Part shown: positions 24,554-32,850 of the stretch, one piece after another | How the letters are laid out: each line of letters opens with the position of its first letter | How positions within the stretch are numbered: the first letter of the stretch is position 1 | NCBI RefSeq assembly: GCF_014203355.1 | Contig: NZ_JACHIR010000001.1 | Span: forward strand, 1,800,038 to 1,864,037 | Direction of reading: 5' to 3' | DNA: 64,000 bases | Source of the DNA: Kutzneria kofuensis | GTDB taxonomy: Bacteria; Actinomycetota; Actinomycetes; Mycobacteriales; Pseudonocardiaceae | The notes under the pieces: model-generated | Database searches by the model: none | The model's input: the letters and a program-made list of their open reading frames with translations, nothing else | What the model was told of the DNA's origin: nothing | Made by a program: the position numbers and the translations under genes

Positions 24554-26311
24554 ATGGCCTTCTCCGTCCAGATGCCGGCACTCGGCGAGAGTGTCACGGA
24601 GGGCACCGTCACCCGCTGGCTCAAGCAGGAGGGTGAGCGGGTCGACGTCGACGAGCCCTTGCTGGAGGTCTCCACCGACAAGGTCGACACCGAGATCCCG
24701 TCGCCGGCCGCCGGTGTGCTGCAGCGCATCGTCGTCAAGGAGGACGAGACCGTCGAGGTCGGCGCCGAGCTCGCCGTCATCGGGGACGGCGCCGACGCGC
24801 CGGCCACCCCGCCGGCCGAGCCCGAGCCGGCCAGCGCCCCGGCCCCGGTCGCCGAGGAGCAGGAGGCGCCCGCCGCCGCTCCGGCCCCGTCCGCGCCGGC
24901 TCCGGCGCAGTCCTCGGGTCCCGCGCAGGGCACCGAGGTGACCATGCCGGCGCTCGGCGAGAGCGTCACCGAGGGCACCGTCACCCGCTGGCTCAAGCAG
25001 GTCGGCGACCACGTGGACGTGGACGAGCCGCTGCTGGAGGTGTCCACCGACAAGGTCGACACCGAGATCCCGTCGCCGGTCGCCGGCACGCTGCTGGAGA
25101 TCGCCGCCGGCGAGGACGCCACCGTCGAGGTCGGCGGCAAGCTGGCCGTCATCGGCGACGCCTCGGCGGCCCCGGCCCAGCCGGCCCCGGCCCCGCAGCA
25201 GCCGGCCCCGCAGCAGTCCGCCCCGGCCCAGCAGCAGGCTCCGGCTCCCGCGCCGACCCCGGCTCCCGCCGCTCCGGCACCGGCCGCTCAGCCCGCGCCG
25301 GCCGCCCCGGCGCCGGCCGCTCAGGCCCCGGCCCAGTCCTCCTCGGAGGACGCCAACGGCTCGCCGTACGTGACGCCGCTGGTGCGCAAGCTGGCCTCGG
25401 AGAACGGCATCGACCTGAACACGCTGAAGGGCACCGGCGTCGGTGGCCGGATCCGCAAGCAGGACGTGCTGGCCGCCGTGGATGCCGCGAAGGCCCCCGC
25501 CCCGGCGCCGGCCGCGCCCGCCCCGGCCGCTGCGGCTCCGTCCGCGCCGGCCGCCGTGTCGGCCGCGCCGTCGCCCGAGGCGCAGGCGCTGCGTGGCACC
25601 ACGCAGAAGATGACCCGGATCCGGCAGACCATCGCCAAGCGCATGGTGGAGTCGCTGCAGATCTCCGCGCAGCTCACCACCGTGGTCGAGGTCGACATCA
25701 CCCGGATCGCCCGGCTGCGGGACCGCGCCAAGCGGGCCTTCGAGGCGCGGGAGGGCGTGAAGCTGTCCTTCCTGCCGTTCTTCGCCAAGGCGGCCGTCGA
25801 GGCGCTCAAGCAGCACCCGCAGGTCAACGCCTCCATCAACGACCAGACGATGGAGGTGACCTACCACGGCGCCGAGCACCTGAGCATCGCGGTGGACTCG
25901 CCGCGCGGCCTGATGGTGCCGGTCATCCACAACGCCGGCGACCTCAACATCGCCGGCCTGGCCCGCAAGATCGCCGACCTGGCCGAGCGGACCCGCAACA
26001 ACAAGATCAAGCCGGACGAGCTGTCGGGCGGCACCTTCACGCTGACCAACACCGGCAGCCGCGGCGCCCTGTTCGACACGCCGATCCTGAACCAGCCGCA
26101 GGTCGGCATGCTCGGCACCGGCGCCGTGGTGAAGCGGCCGGTCGTGGTGGCCGACGAGGCCGGCGGCGACACCATCGCCATCCGGTCCATGGTGTACCTG
26201 GCCCTGTCCTACGACCACCGCCTGGTGGACGGCGCGGACGCGGCCCGCTTCCTCACGACGATCAAGCACCGCCTGGAGGAAGGCGCCTTCGAGGCCGACC
26301 TCGGCCTCTGA
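24554..26311 (+). CDS. dlaT: Dihydrolipoamide acyltransferase (E2) with two lipoyl domains
   Basis: A 585-residue E2 core of a 2-oxoacid dehydrogenase complex. Two near-identical lipoyl domains are offset by 124 residues, with lipoylated Lys43 and Lys167 in [12 protein letters not shown]. Ala/Pro linkers surround an E1/E3-binding domain ([17 protein letters not shown], about 272-310) and the catalytic domain ending in [15 protein letters not shown] (His555). Annotation pipelines often call it SucB. In actinobacteria that fuse the oxoglutarate E2 to E1, this protein serves pyruvate dehydrogenase (mycobacterial DlaT, Rv2215). Neighbouring lpdA, lipB and lipA, and aceE 36 kb away, fit that role. 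Confidence 0.95.
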   Translation: MAFSVQMPALGESVTEGTVTRWLKQEGERVDVDEPLLEVSTDKVDTEIPSPAAGVLQRIVVKEDETVEVGAELAVIGDGADAPATPPAEPEPASAPAPVAEEQEAPAAAPAPSAPAPAQSSGPAQGTEVTMPALGESVTEGTVTRWLKQVGDHVDVDEPLLEVSTDKVDTEIPSPVAGTLLEIAAGEDATVEVGGKLAVIGDASAAPAQPAPAPQQPAPQQSAPAQQQAPAPAPTPAPAAPAPAAQPAPAAPAPAAQAPAQSSSEDANGSPYVTPLVRKLASENGIDLNTLKGTGVGGRIRKQDVLAAVDAAKAPAPAPAAPAPAAAAPSAPAAVSAAPSPEAQALRGTTQKMTRIRQTIAKRMVESLQISAQLTTVVEVDITRIARLRDRAKRAFEAREGVKLSFLPFFAKAAVEALKQHPQVNASINDQTMEVTYHGAEHLSIAVDSPRGLMVPVIHNAGDLNIAGLARKIADLAERTRNNKIKPDELSGGTFTLTNTGSRGALFDTPILNQPQVGMLGTGAVVKRPVVVADEAGGDTIAIRSMVYLALSYDHRLVDGADAARFLTTIKHRLEEGAFEADLGL

Positions 26312-26335
26312 GTCGCCGCACGTCTGGGAGACGGT

Positions 26336-26376
26336 GAGGGGGCCTGCCTCGCGTTCAGCGCGGGGCAGGCCCCCTC
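26336..26376 (+). terminator. dlaT terminator
   Basis: An 18-bp stem (one G-T pair) with a 5-nt loop is followed by TTTC. It lies 24 bp past dlaT and 39 bp before the convergent lectin gene's stop. Confidence 0.88.
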
Positions 26377-26415
26377 TTTCGCACTCGCCTTCGGCTCACT
26401 TCCGCTATACCTCGT

Positions 26416-26970
26416 TCAGCCCACTCCCATGTACCTGAAGTAGAATTGCTGGTTGTCGCCGTAATGGCAGCCGTACTGCTGCACGAGGGCGTGATCATCC
26501 GTGCTTCCGGCCCAGACGTCAAGGCACTTACCACTGTTTCGCGCAACCAGCGAATAGTAGTTCCCGGCTATACGAACGAGCCTGAACTGCTGGTTTTCAC
26601 CGTAGTGGCAGCCGTACTGCTGCACGATGACGTGATCGTCCAGACTGGCCCCCGGGATGTCGAGGCACTTGCCGCTGTGTCGAGCCACCAGCGCGTAGTA
26701 GTCCCCGGTCACATAGACGAGCCCGAATTGCTGGTTGTTCCCGTAGTGGCAGCCGAACTGCTGCACGAGGGCGTGATCGTCCGTGCTGCCGTCCCAGACG
26801 TCGAGGCACTTGCCACTGTGTCGGGCGATCAGGCTGTAGTAGTAGGTGTCGGCGGCCGCCGGCGTCGCCGCCTGAGCCGGCGCCGACCGCAAGCCGAACG
26901 TGAATCCGGCGACCATCGCGATGCTCAGCGCCACAATGGCGGCAAATCTGCAGTGACTACTCGTTGTCAT
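26416..26970 (-). CDS. Secreted ricin-type beta-trefoil (RICIN) protein
   Basis: A 184-residue secreted protein made of a signal peptide (hydrophobic core about residues 8-30, ending AQAA) and three near-identical repeats of about 46 residues. Each repeat has SGKCLD, a DDHALVQQ-type segment, GCHYG and a final NQQF. That is the three-lobed beta-trefoil of ricin B lectins, so carbohydrate binding is expected. No catalytic domain is attached. The ATG at 26970 is chosen because it directly precedes the signal peptide; an ATG 19 codons earlier is less likely. Base composition is lower in GC than its neighbours, which hints at transfer. Confidence 0.88.
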   Translation of the reverse strand: MTTSSHCRFAAIVALSIAMVAGFTFGLRSAPAQAATPAAADTYYYSLIARHSGKCLDVWDGSTDDHALVQQFGCHYGNNQQFGLVYVTGDYYALVARHSGKCLDIPGASLDDHVIVQQYGCHYGENQQFRLVRIAGNYYSLVARNSGKCLDVWAGSTDDHALVQQYGCHYGDNQQFYFRYMGVG

Positions 26971-27234
26971 CACCCCAACCGAAACAGAGCGGGAATGCTC
27001 CCTTCCGCAGTACCACACCCGGACCACACACGGGCAAGGAATTCAACCGGCGCGACCCCGTCAACGACAGGAAACGGCCAGCCTGTTTGAGCGCACAAGA
27101 ATTATGATCCCGACCGGCCGCGGGAAGCAGGGTTTTCCGAGCGCACCGATCCGACTTCGGTATTCCGTGTCCGAGGGCGGACCGACCGGACCCCCGGTGC
27201 TGCGGGGCGCGGGCGCTCGGGGGACGATCGGGGT
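26971..27234. other. Intergenic, lectin/epimerase divergent region
   Basis: These 264 bases between divergent genes include an AT-richer stretch (27070-27170) likely to hold promoters. I see no gene, repeat or clear operator. Confidence 0.4.
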
Positions 27235-28131
27235 ATGCGCGTGGTGGTGGCCGGGTCGTCCGGCTTGATCGGTTCCGCTCTGCTGCCGGTGCTGCGGCAG
27301 GCCGGGCACGAGGTGCTGCGCCTGGTGCGCCGGCCGGCGGCGGCCCGGGACGAGCGCAGCTGGGACCCGCCGGCCGGCCGGATCCAGGACGGCACGTTCG
27401 ACGGCGTCGACGCGGTGCTGAACCTGTGCGGTGCGGGCGTCGGCGACAAGCGCTGGAGCCAGGCCCGCAAGCAGACGCTGCTCGACTCCCGGGTGGAGCC
27501 GACGGAGGTGCTGGCGGCGGCCGTCGCGGAGCGCGGAATTCCCGTGCTGGTGAACGCCTCGGCGGTCGGCTACTACGGCAACACCGGCGACAGGGTGGTC
27601 GACGAGTCGGGACCGAAGGGCGAGGGCTTCCTCGCCGATCTTGTGCACGAGTGGGAGTCGGCGACCCGTCCCGCGGCCGACGCCGGTTCGCGGGTGGTGC
27701 TGCTGCGCACCGGCCTGGTGTTCGCCGAGTCGGGCGGGCTGCTGGGCAGGCTGAAGCCGCTGTTCTCGCTGATGCTGGGCGGCAAGCTGGGCGACGGCCG
27801 CCAGTACTGGCCGTGGATCTCGCTGGACGACGAGCTGGCGGCGATCCGGTTCGTGCTGGAACACGAGGACATCTCGGGGCCGGTCAACCTGTGCGCGCCG
27901 GAGCAGCTGACCAACGCCGAGCTGACCAAGGCGATGGGCGAGGTCATGGGCCGCCCGACGCCGTGGACGGTGCCGGCCTTCGCGCTGCGGGCCGCGCTCG
28001 GCGAGTTCGCCGACGAGGGCGTGCTGATCGGTCAGCGCGCGACCCCGAAGGCGTTGCTGGAGCACGGCTTCCAGTTCCAACACGAGACGGTGGCCACAGC
28101 CCTGCCGGAGGTGCTCGGGCAGCGGGCGTAA
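27235..28131 (+). CDS. TIGR01777 family epimerase (extended SDR)
   Basis: A 298-residue NAD(P)-binding protein of the SulA/TIGR01777 family. The Rossmann motif is AGSSGLIGSALLPVL at residues 6-20. NASAVGYYGNTGDRVVDES lies near residue 105, and WPWISLDDELAAIRF and RATPKALLEHGFQF are typical. Substrate is unknown. It corresponds to mycobacterial Rv2216 and keeps its place between dlaT and lipB. Its TAA stop overlaps the presumed lipB -10 box. Confidence 0.9.
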   Translation: MRVVVAGSSGLIGSALLPVLRQAGHEVLRLVRRPAAARDERSWDPPAGRIQDGTFDGVDAVLNLCGAGVGDKRWSQARKQTLLDSRVEPTEVLAAAVAERGIPVLVNASAVGYYGNTGDRVVDESGPKGEGFLADLVHEWESATRPAADAGSRVVLLRTGLVFAESGGLLGRLKPLFSLMLGGKLGDGRQYWPWISLDDELAAIRFVLEHEDISGPVNLCAPEQLTNAELTKAMGEVMGRPTPWTVPAFALRAALGEFADEGVLIGQRATPKALLEHGFQFQHETVATALPEVLGQRA

Positions 28132-28134
28132 AGT
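28129..28134 (+). promoter_or_regulatory. -10 box TAAAGT, leaderless (lipB)
   Basis: TAAAGT ends 6 nt before the lipB GTG and includes the stop codon of the upstream epimerase gene. The lipA promoter (TAAGGT plus 6 nt plus GTG) is nearly identical. Confidence 0.6.
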
Positions 28135-28140
28135 CGTTGT

Positions 28141-28872
28141 GTGACGACCTCTTCCTGCCGTGCTTCCGCCGATCCCGTGCAGGTGCGGCCGCTGGGCACC
28201 ATCGACTACGCCGAGGCCTGGGAGCTCCAGCGCGAGCTGCTGAACGCCCGCGCCGACGGCGTCGGTCCGGACACGTTGCTGCTGCTGGAGCACCCGTCGG
28301 TGTACACCGCCGGCAAGCGGACCGAGCCCGCCGACCGCCCGCAGGACGGCACGCCCGTGATCGACGTCGACCGCGGCGGCAAGATCACCTGGCACGGCCC
28401 CGGGCAGCTGGTCGGCTACCCCATCGTCAAGCTGTCCGACCCGGTCGACGTCGTCGACTACGTGCGGCGCATCGAGCAGGCGCTGATCCACGTCTGCGAC
28501 GCCTTCGGCCTGGCCACCGGCCGGGTCGAGGGCCGCAGCGGCGTGTGGCTGGCCGCCGACGGCGACCGGCCCGAGCGCAAGATCGCCGCCATCGGCATCC
28601 GGGTCCAGCGCGGCGTCACCATGCACGGCCTGGAGATCAACTGCAACGCCGACCTCGACGCCTTCGGGAAGATCATCCCGTGTGGCATCCGCGACGCCGG
28701 CGTCACCTCGCTGTCGGCCGAGCTGGGTCGCGACGTCACCGTCGCCGAGGTCCAGCCGCTGGTCGAGGCGGCCGTGCTCGCCGCCATCGAGGGCACGCTG
28801 CCCGTGACCGTTCGGGACATCGAGCGCAAGCAGCCGACCGCCGCCGGGGTGACGTTCTCCCTGTCGTCCTGA
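28141..28872 (+). CDS. lipB: Lipoyl(octanoyl) transferase
   Basis: A 243-residue LipB that moves octanoyl groups from acyl carrier protein to lipoyl domains. The family block [17 protein letters not shown] is near residue 80. The catalytic Lys147 ([10 protein letters not shown]) and Cys181 (KIIPCGI) are each five residues beyond the mycobacterial LipB pair as I remember it (Lys142/Cys176), so the active site is complete. It acts with lipA to lipoylate DlaT. Unlike mycobacteria, where lipB and lipA are adjacent, about 4 kb intervenes here. Confidence 0.95.
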   Translation: MTTSSCRASADPVQVRPLGTIDYAEAWELQRELLNARADGVGPDTLLLLEHPSVYTAGKRTEPADRPQDGTPVIDVDRGGKITWHGPGQLVGYPIVKLSDPVDVVDYVRRIEQALIHVCDAFGLATGRVEGRSGVWLAADGDRPERKIAAIGIRVQRGVTMHGLEINCNADLDAFGKIIPCGIRDAGVTSLSAELGRDVTVAEVQPLVEAAVLAAIEGTLPVTVRDIERKQPTAAGVTFSLSS

Positions 28873-28903
28873 CGAGAGCCGTCCCCCGACGGCCGCCGGT
28901 GAT

Positions 28904-29689
28904 CTACCCCAGATCGACATTCGGTGTGACGGTGGGCGTGACTCGCCGGAGGAAGGCGTTGAGCAGGTCCGCCGCCCGCCCCGGGTCCTCGGCCGGGAAG
29001 AGGTGGCCGGCGCCGGGTTCGATGATCAGCTCCGAGCCGGCGATGCCCTGGTGCAGGGCCGTCACGGCGTCGACGGGGGCGATGCCGTCACGGGTGCCGG
29101 TGACGACCAGGGTCGGCACGTCGACCGAGGCCGCCAGGTCGGCGAACCGCGTGTCGAAGTAGCTGAGGAACGCCTCGGTCATCGCCGGCACGCTGGCGTT
29201 GCGGTAGTTCTCGTAGTCCATCTCCAAGATCCACCGTCGCCGCGCCTTGTCCGGCGTCACGATGACGAAGGCGTCGGCGAGATACACGGCGGGCTTGCTG
29301 CACAGCCAGAAGCGGGCGGCCCGCGACGGCAGCCACGAGCCGATGCGGTAGTAGAGCTTGCCCAGCCACGCGGTGAGGCCGGTCGCTTCGGACACGGGGT
29401 TGAACAGGCAGAGCCCGTCCAGCGCCGACCCGTAGCGCGCGGCGTAGACGAGCGAGATGGATGCCCCCAGCGAATGGCCGGCGAGCACGAACCGGTCCAG
29501 CCCCAGCGACAGCCGCAGCCGCTCGATCTCGGCGGCGTAGTTCTCCAGGGTGTGGGGCACGGTGAGCGGCGGCGAAGCGCCGTAGCCCGGCAGGTCCGGC
29601 ACGACGACGTCGACCCCGTCGAGCGCGTCGGCCAGGTCCCGCAGGCCACGGTGGTCGCCGCCGAGCCCGTGCAGCAGCAACACAGTCAC
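28904..29689 (-). CDS. Alpha/beta hydrolase
   Basis: A 261-residue alpha/beta hydrolase. The nucleophile elbow GHSLGAS has Ser at about residue 73, the oxyanion region is LLLHGLGGDHRG, the acid is in GTRDGIAPVD and the His in GAGHLFPAED. Substrate unknown. GTG at 29689 overlaps the upstream LLM oxidoreductase stop by 4 bp; a GTG one codon earlier is also possible. The last 14 or so codons are built from one arm of the family B repeat (28918-28949), so the C-terminus has been replaced or extended by repeat DNA. Confidence 0.88.
   Translation of the reverse strand: MTVLLLHGLGGDHRGLRDLADALDGVDVVVPDLPGYGASPPLTVPHTLENYAAEIERLRLSLGLDRFVLAGHSLGASISLVYAARYGSALDGLCLFNPVSEATGLTAWLGKLYYRIGSWLPSRAARFWLCSKPAVYLADAFVIVTPDKARRRWILEMDYENYRNASVPAMTEAFLSYFDTRFADLAASVDVPTLVVTGTRDGIAPVDAVTALHQGIAGSELIIEPGAGHLFPAEDPGRAADLLNAFLRRVTPTVTPNVDLG
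28918..28949. repeat. Half copy of family B palindromic repeat
   Basis: CATTCGGTGTGAC (28918-28930) and GCGTGACTCGCCGG (28936-28949) match the right arms of the elements at 47860-47963 and 59729-59817. No left arm is present. The sequence is in frame within the hydrolase gene's 3' end. Confidence 0.7.
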
Positions 29690-30618
29690 CACCGGGCGGC
29701 GACCTCGGCGGCGAAGAGGTCCACGTGGTCGAGGTCGGCCAGGTCCAGCAGCTGGAGGTAGATCCGGTTGGTGCCGGTGCCCTCGTGCCAGGCGCCGATC
29801 CGGTCCAGCACCTCGGCCGGCGTGCCGCAGAAACCGTTGGCCTTCAGCTCGTCCACGTCACGGCGGATCGCGGCGGCGCGGCGGGCCACCTCGGCGTCGT
29901 CACGCCCGACGACCACGGGATGCGCCACCGACATGATGACCGACGACGGGTCGCGGCCGATGGCCTCGCACGCCGCCCGGACCCGGTCGAACTGGGCCGC
30001 CGAGTCGGCGATCGAGGAGAAGCCGATGTTGAACTCGTCGGCGAACTTCGCGGCCAGGCGGGGCGTGCGCCGCGCGCCGTGGCCGCCGATCAGGATCGGC
30101 GGGCGCGGGCTCTGCGCCGGCTTGGGCAGCGCGGGCGACTCGGTCAGCTGGTAGTGCTTGCCGGCGAACGAATAGGTCTGTCCGACGGGCGTGCCCCACA
30201 GCCCGGCGATGATCTCCACCTGTTCCTCGTACTGGTCGAAGCGCTCGCCCAGGGCCGGGAACGGGATGCCGTAGGCGGCGTGCTCGGCCTCGAACCAGCC
30301 GCTGCCGATGCCCAGCTCGACGCGGCCGCCCGACATCTGGTCCACCTGCGCCACCGAGATGGCCAGCGGGCCGGGGTGCCGGAAGGTGATCGGGCTCATC
30401 AGCGTGCCCAGCCGCAGCCGGGACGTCTCGCGGGCCAGACCGGCCAGCGTGATCCAGGCGTCGGTGGGGCCGGGCAGGCCGTCGGCCGAGCCCATCTTCA
30501 GATAATGGTCGGAACGGAAGAACGCGTCGTAACCGGCATCCTCGGCGGCACGGGCCACCCGGAGCAGGTCGTCGTAGCTGGCCCCCTGCTGGGGTTCGGT
30601 GAAGATCCGAAAGTCCAC
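29686..30618 (-). CDS. LLM-class flavin-dependent oxidoreductase
   Basis: A 310-residue luciferase-like protein, probably F420- or FMN-dependent. Typical blocks are VDFRIFTEPQQGASYDDLL, AFFRSDHYLKMG, GTLMSPITFRHPGPLA and GGRVELGIGSGWFEAEHAAYG. The start is set at GTG 30618 rather than 30624: TAGGTT on the minus strand lies exactly 6 nt upstream, and family members begin (M)DFRIFTEPQQG. It forms an operon with the alpha/beta hydrolase and is divergent from a LysR gene that may control it. Confidence 0.88.
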   Translation of the reverse strand: MDFRIFTEPQQGASYDDLLRVARAAEDAGYDAFFRSDHYLKMGSADGLPGPTDAWITLAGLARETSRLRLGTLMSPITFRHPGPLAISVAQVDQMSGGRVELGIGSGWFEAEHAAYGIPFPALGERFDQYEEQVEIIAGLWGTPVGQTYSFAGKHYQLTESPALPKPAQSPRPPILIGGHGARRTPRLAAKFADEFNIGFSSIADSAAQFDRVRAACEAIGRDPSSVIMSVAHPVVVGRDDAEVARRAAAIRRDVDELKANGFCGTPAEVLDRIGAWHEGTGTNRIYLQLLDLADLDHVDLFAAEVAARW

Positions 30619-30624
30619 GAGCAC

Positions 30625-30630
30625 AACCTA
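30625..30630 (-). promoter_or_regulatory. -10 box TAGGTT, leaderless (LLM oxidoreductase)
   Basis: On the minus strand TAGGTT is followed by 6 nt and the GTG at 30618. Confidence 0.6.
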
Positions 30631-30768
30631 GCCACCCGGCGCCAGTGGAGCCGTTCGGCACTAATGAATCCATCAGACATTGCCTGCTCCCCCCGTCACG
30701 GACATATGGTCATCGGTGACGCCGCGTGCTGTTGCCAGCCAAATACCGCCAAGAACCGGGTGATCAGC

Positions 30769-31701
30769 ATGGAGTTGCGCCAGTTGTCGCATTTCGTCGC
30801 CGTAGCGGAGGAATGCCACTTCACCAGGGCCGCACGGAGACTGCACATCGCTCAGTCCAGCCTTTCCGCATCGATCCAGACGCTGGAGCGCGAGCTCGGC
30901 GCGCAGCTGTTCGTCCGGGACAAGCGCCAGGTCCGGCTGACCGACGCCGGCCGGGCGCTGCTAGTGGAGGCGCGCCGCGCGCTGAGCACCGTGACCGCCG
31001 CGCGCGAGGCCGTCGCCGCCGTGCAGGGCGGGTTGCGCGGCCGGGTCAGCGTCGGGCTGGCCCGGGCCGTCGACCACGGGCACCTCATGTCGGCGCTGGG
31101 CCGCTTCCACCGGGCCCACCCCGACGTCGAGGTGGCGCTCAGCCACGACGGCTCGGCCCGGCTGCTCGACCAGGTCCGGGACGGGCGGCTGGACCTGGCC
31201 CTGCTGCTGATGCCGGCGAACCGGCTGGCCGGGGGCGCGCCCGGCGGCGACGGGCTGGACGTCACGCCGGTACGGCCCGAGCGGCCGGTGGTGGCGTGCG
31301 GGCCGGACCACCGGTTCGCCCAGCGCAACGCCGTCGCCCTCGGCGAGCTGCGGGCCGAGACGCTGGTGGAGTTCCCCGGCGGCGGCAACGAGTTCGGCGG
31401 CAAGGTCGCGTTCCACGCCGACGACGTGCACACCATGCTGGACGTCGTGGCGGCCGGGCTGGCGATCGCGGTGCTGCCGCGGACCACCGCCCGCGGCCGG
31501 GCCGGGGTGCGGTTCGTGGAGCTGCAGGGCGAGGCGCCGGCGTGGGAGCTGATGCTCGCCCATCCGGAGCGGTCGAACGCGGCGGCCGGCGCCCTGTTGG
31601 CCGCGGTGCTGGCTAGCGGCGACGACGCCGTGCCGGCCGATCGGCCGGTTCCGCCGCCGGCCCGTCAGCACCTGCTGCTGCCGGTCGGCGCAGTCCGCTG
31701 A
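30769..31701 (+). CDS. LysR family transcriptional regulator
   Basis: A 310-residue LysR regulator. The winged helix is at residues 1-60 (MELRQLSHFVAVAEECHFT, then AQSSLSASIQTLERELG), and a periplasmic-binding-like effector domain follows from about residue 90. The ATG at 30769 is chosen from the family N-terminus. It is divergent from the LLM-hydrolase operon across 150 bp and probably regulates it. Its last 89 bp overlap the 3' end of the convergent TetR gene, an unusually long tail-to-tail coding overlap. Confidence 0.9.
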   Translation: MELRQLSHFVAVAEECHFTRAARRLHIAQSSLSASIQTLERELGAQLFVRDKRQVRLTDAGRALLVEARRALSTVTAAREAVAAVQGGLRGRVSVGLARAVDHGHLMSALGRFHRAHPDVEVALSHDGSARLLDQVRDGRLDLALLLMPANRLAGGAPGGDGLDVTPVRPERPVVACGPDHRFAQRNAVALGELRAETLVEFPGGGNEFGGKVAFHADDVHTMLDVVAAGLAIAVLPRTTARGRAGVRFVELQGEAPAWELMLAHPERSNAAAGALLAAVLASGDDAVPADRPVPPPARQHLLLPVGAVR

Positions 31702-32278
31702 CCACCTTCGTGATGGACCAGGCCACTTCCTCACTGGCCTTGCGCGGGTCGGCGGCGCCGGCGATCATGCTGGCGCCGGCCGACAGCGCGCCGTAGAGCA
31801 GCCGGGACATCACCTCGATCGGCACTTCCTCGATCTCGCCGGCCTCGACCAGCGCCGCCACCGACTCGCGAATGACGCCGAAGCTGTAGTGCTCCTCGGC
31901 TTCGCGCCAGCGGGCCCAGCCCATGACCACCGGGCCCTCGTGCACGACGATGCGCTGGAACGCCGGGTCGAGGCAGACCCGCACGTACGCCCGCAGGCCG
32001 GCCATGGCCGTCTCCCACGGGTGGCCGGGGCCGCTGACGATCTCGCCGAGGCGGCGCATCGCCTTGGTCTCCACGGTGTCGAAGGCCGCCTCGAACAGCG
32101 CCTGCTTGCCGCTGAAGTGGTGGTACAGCGCCCCCTTGGTGACGCGCGCCCGCTTGGCCACCTCGTCCAGCGAGGTGCCCGCGTATCCCCGTTTGGTGAA
32201 CAGCTCGACGGCGCTGTCCACCAGGGCGTCCCTGGTGGATTCCGAGTACTCGAGCCGTCTCGACCGCACTGTCGCCAC
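31613..32278 (-). CDS. TetR family transcriptional regulator
   Basis: A 221-residue TetR repressor. The helix-turn-helix is at about residues 15-60 (GTSLDEVAKRARVTKGALYHHF), and the ligand domain includes RIVVHEGPVVMGWARWRE. The C-terminus is Pro/Arg rich and lies in the overlap with the LysR gene. The start is set at GTG 32278: TAGAGT lies 7 nt upstream, whereas the longer ATG start at 32317 would fall inside the operator cluster. It is divergent from a small hypothetical gene, the likely co-regulated target. Confidence 0.87.
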   Translation of the reverse strand: MATVRSRRLEYSESTRDALVDSAVELFTKRGYAGTSLDEVAKRARVTKGALYHHFSGKQALFEAAFDTVETKAMRRLGEIVSGPGHPWETAMAGLRAYVRVCLDPAFQRIVVHEGPVVMGWARWREAEEHYSFGVIRESVAALVEAGEIEEVPIEVMSRLLYGALSAGASMIAGAADPRKASEEVAWSITKVVSGLRRPAAAGADGPAAEPADRPARRRRR

Positions 32279-32285
32279 GCTCACA

Positions 32286-32291
32286 ACTCTA
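32286..32291 (-). promoter_or_regulatory. -10 box TAGAGT, leaderless (tetR)
   Basis: On the minus strand TAGAGT is followed by 7 nt and the GTG at 32278. The operators begin 5 bp further upstream, over the expected -35 region. Confidence 0.55.
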
Positions 32292-32295
32292 TCCA

Positions 32296-32352
32296 CATAC
32301 CGCCGGTACGTACCCATGGTATGGTCGTCGTGTCGGACATACCGCGAGTATG
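32296..32352. promoter_or_regulatory. Triple TetR operator, consensus CRTAC-N5-GTAYG
   Basis: Three 15-bp inverted repeats: CATAC-N5-GTACG (32296-32310), CGTAC-N5-GTATG (32309-32323) and CATAC-N5-GTATG (32338-32352). Centres are 13 and 29 bp apart. They fill the gap between the divergent TetR gene and the 146-aa hypothetical gene, so one repressor could silence both. Confidence 0.75.
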
Positions 32353-32373
32353 CCGAAGACCGGAGGTACGACG

Positions 32374-32814
32374 ATGAGCTGGAACGACTACTACCGTCGC
32401 CGGGACGTCATCGACGCCGTACTGGCCACTCCCGGCACGATCGAGGAGGCCTTCACCCGGGTCCCCGACGCTGCCGCCGTGTTCGCCGACACCGACGAGC
32501 TGCTGCTGGCCCTGGACCACAAGTGGACGCAGCAGCTGACCGCCCGCATCGGGCTGGCGCTGTCGGACACCGAGGGCGACCGTGTGGACGCCGTGTCCGC
32601 CGCGTGGCGGCGTGCCGTCGCCGAGAACCCGAATCTGCGGCGTCTGCTCGACGAGAATTCGAGCGGCGTGCTCGCGGATGCCACTGCGCGCGAGCACCGC
32701 ATGCTCGCGCTGGCCGCCGGGCTGGCCGAGTTCACCGAGCCCGACGACGTGCTGGAGCGGGTCGGCGGGGCGTTCGCCGCCCTGCTGCGTGGCCGGGTGC
32801 CCGCCGCCGCGTGA
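32374..32814 (+). CDS. Hypothetical protein, 146 aa (putative TetR target)
   Basis: A 146-residue soluble, largely helical protein beginning MSWNDYYRRRDVIDAVL. It has no signal, membrane helix or recognised domain; a run near residue 40 (DTDELLLALDHKWTQQL) and acidic character are the main features. The ATG at 32374 has a GGAGG site 8 nt upstream. Its promoter region carries three TetR-type operators and it is divergent from that regulator. I do not recognise a function. It ends 36 bp before lipA. Confidence 0.75.
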   Translation: MSWNDYYRRRDVIDAVLATPGTIEEAFTRVPDAAAVFADTDELLLALDHKWTQQLTARIGLALSDTEGDRVDAVSAAWRRAVAENPNLRRLLDENSSGVLADATAREHRMLALAAGLAEFTEPDDVLERVGGAFAALLRGRVPAAA

Positions 32815-32838
32815 CCCCGGACACGCTGCGCCGAAGCG

Positions 32839-32844
32839 TAAGGT
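32839..32844 (+). promoter_or_regulatory. -10 box TAAGGT, leaderless (lipA)
   Basis: TAAGGT is followed by GAGCGT and the lipA GTG, matching the lipB promoter in sequence and spacing. Confidence 0.62.
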
Positions 32845-32850
32845 GAGCGT

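Noticed and set aside
32279-32317. Longer N-terminus for the TetR protein starting at the ATG at 32317
   Set aside because: It would place 13 codons within the operator cluster; a TAGAGT box lies 7 nt before the GTG at 32278.
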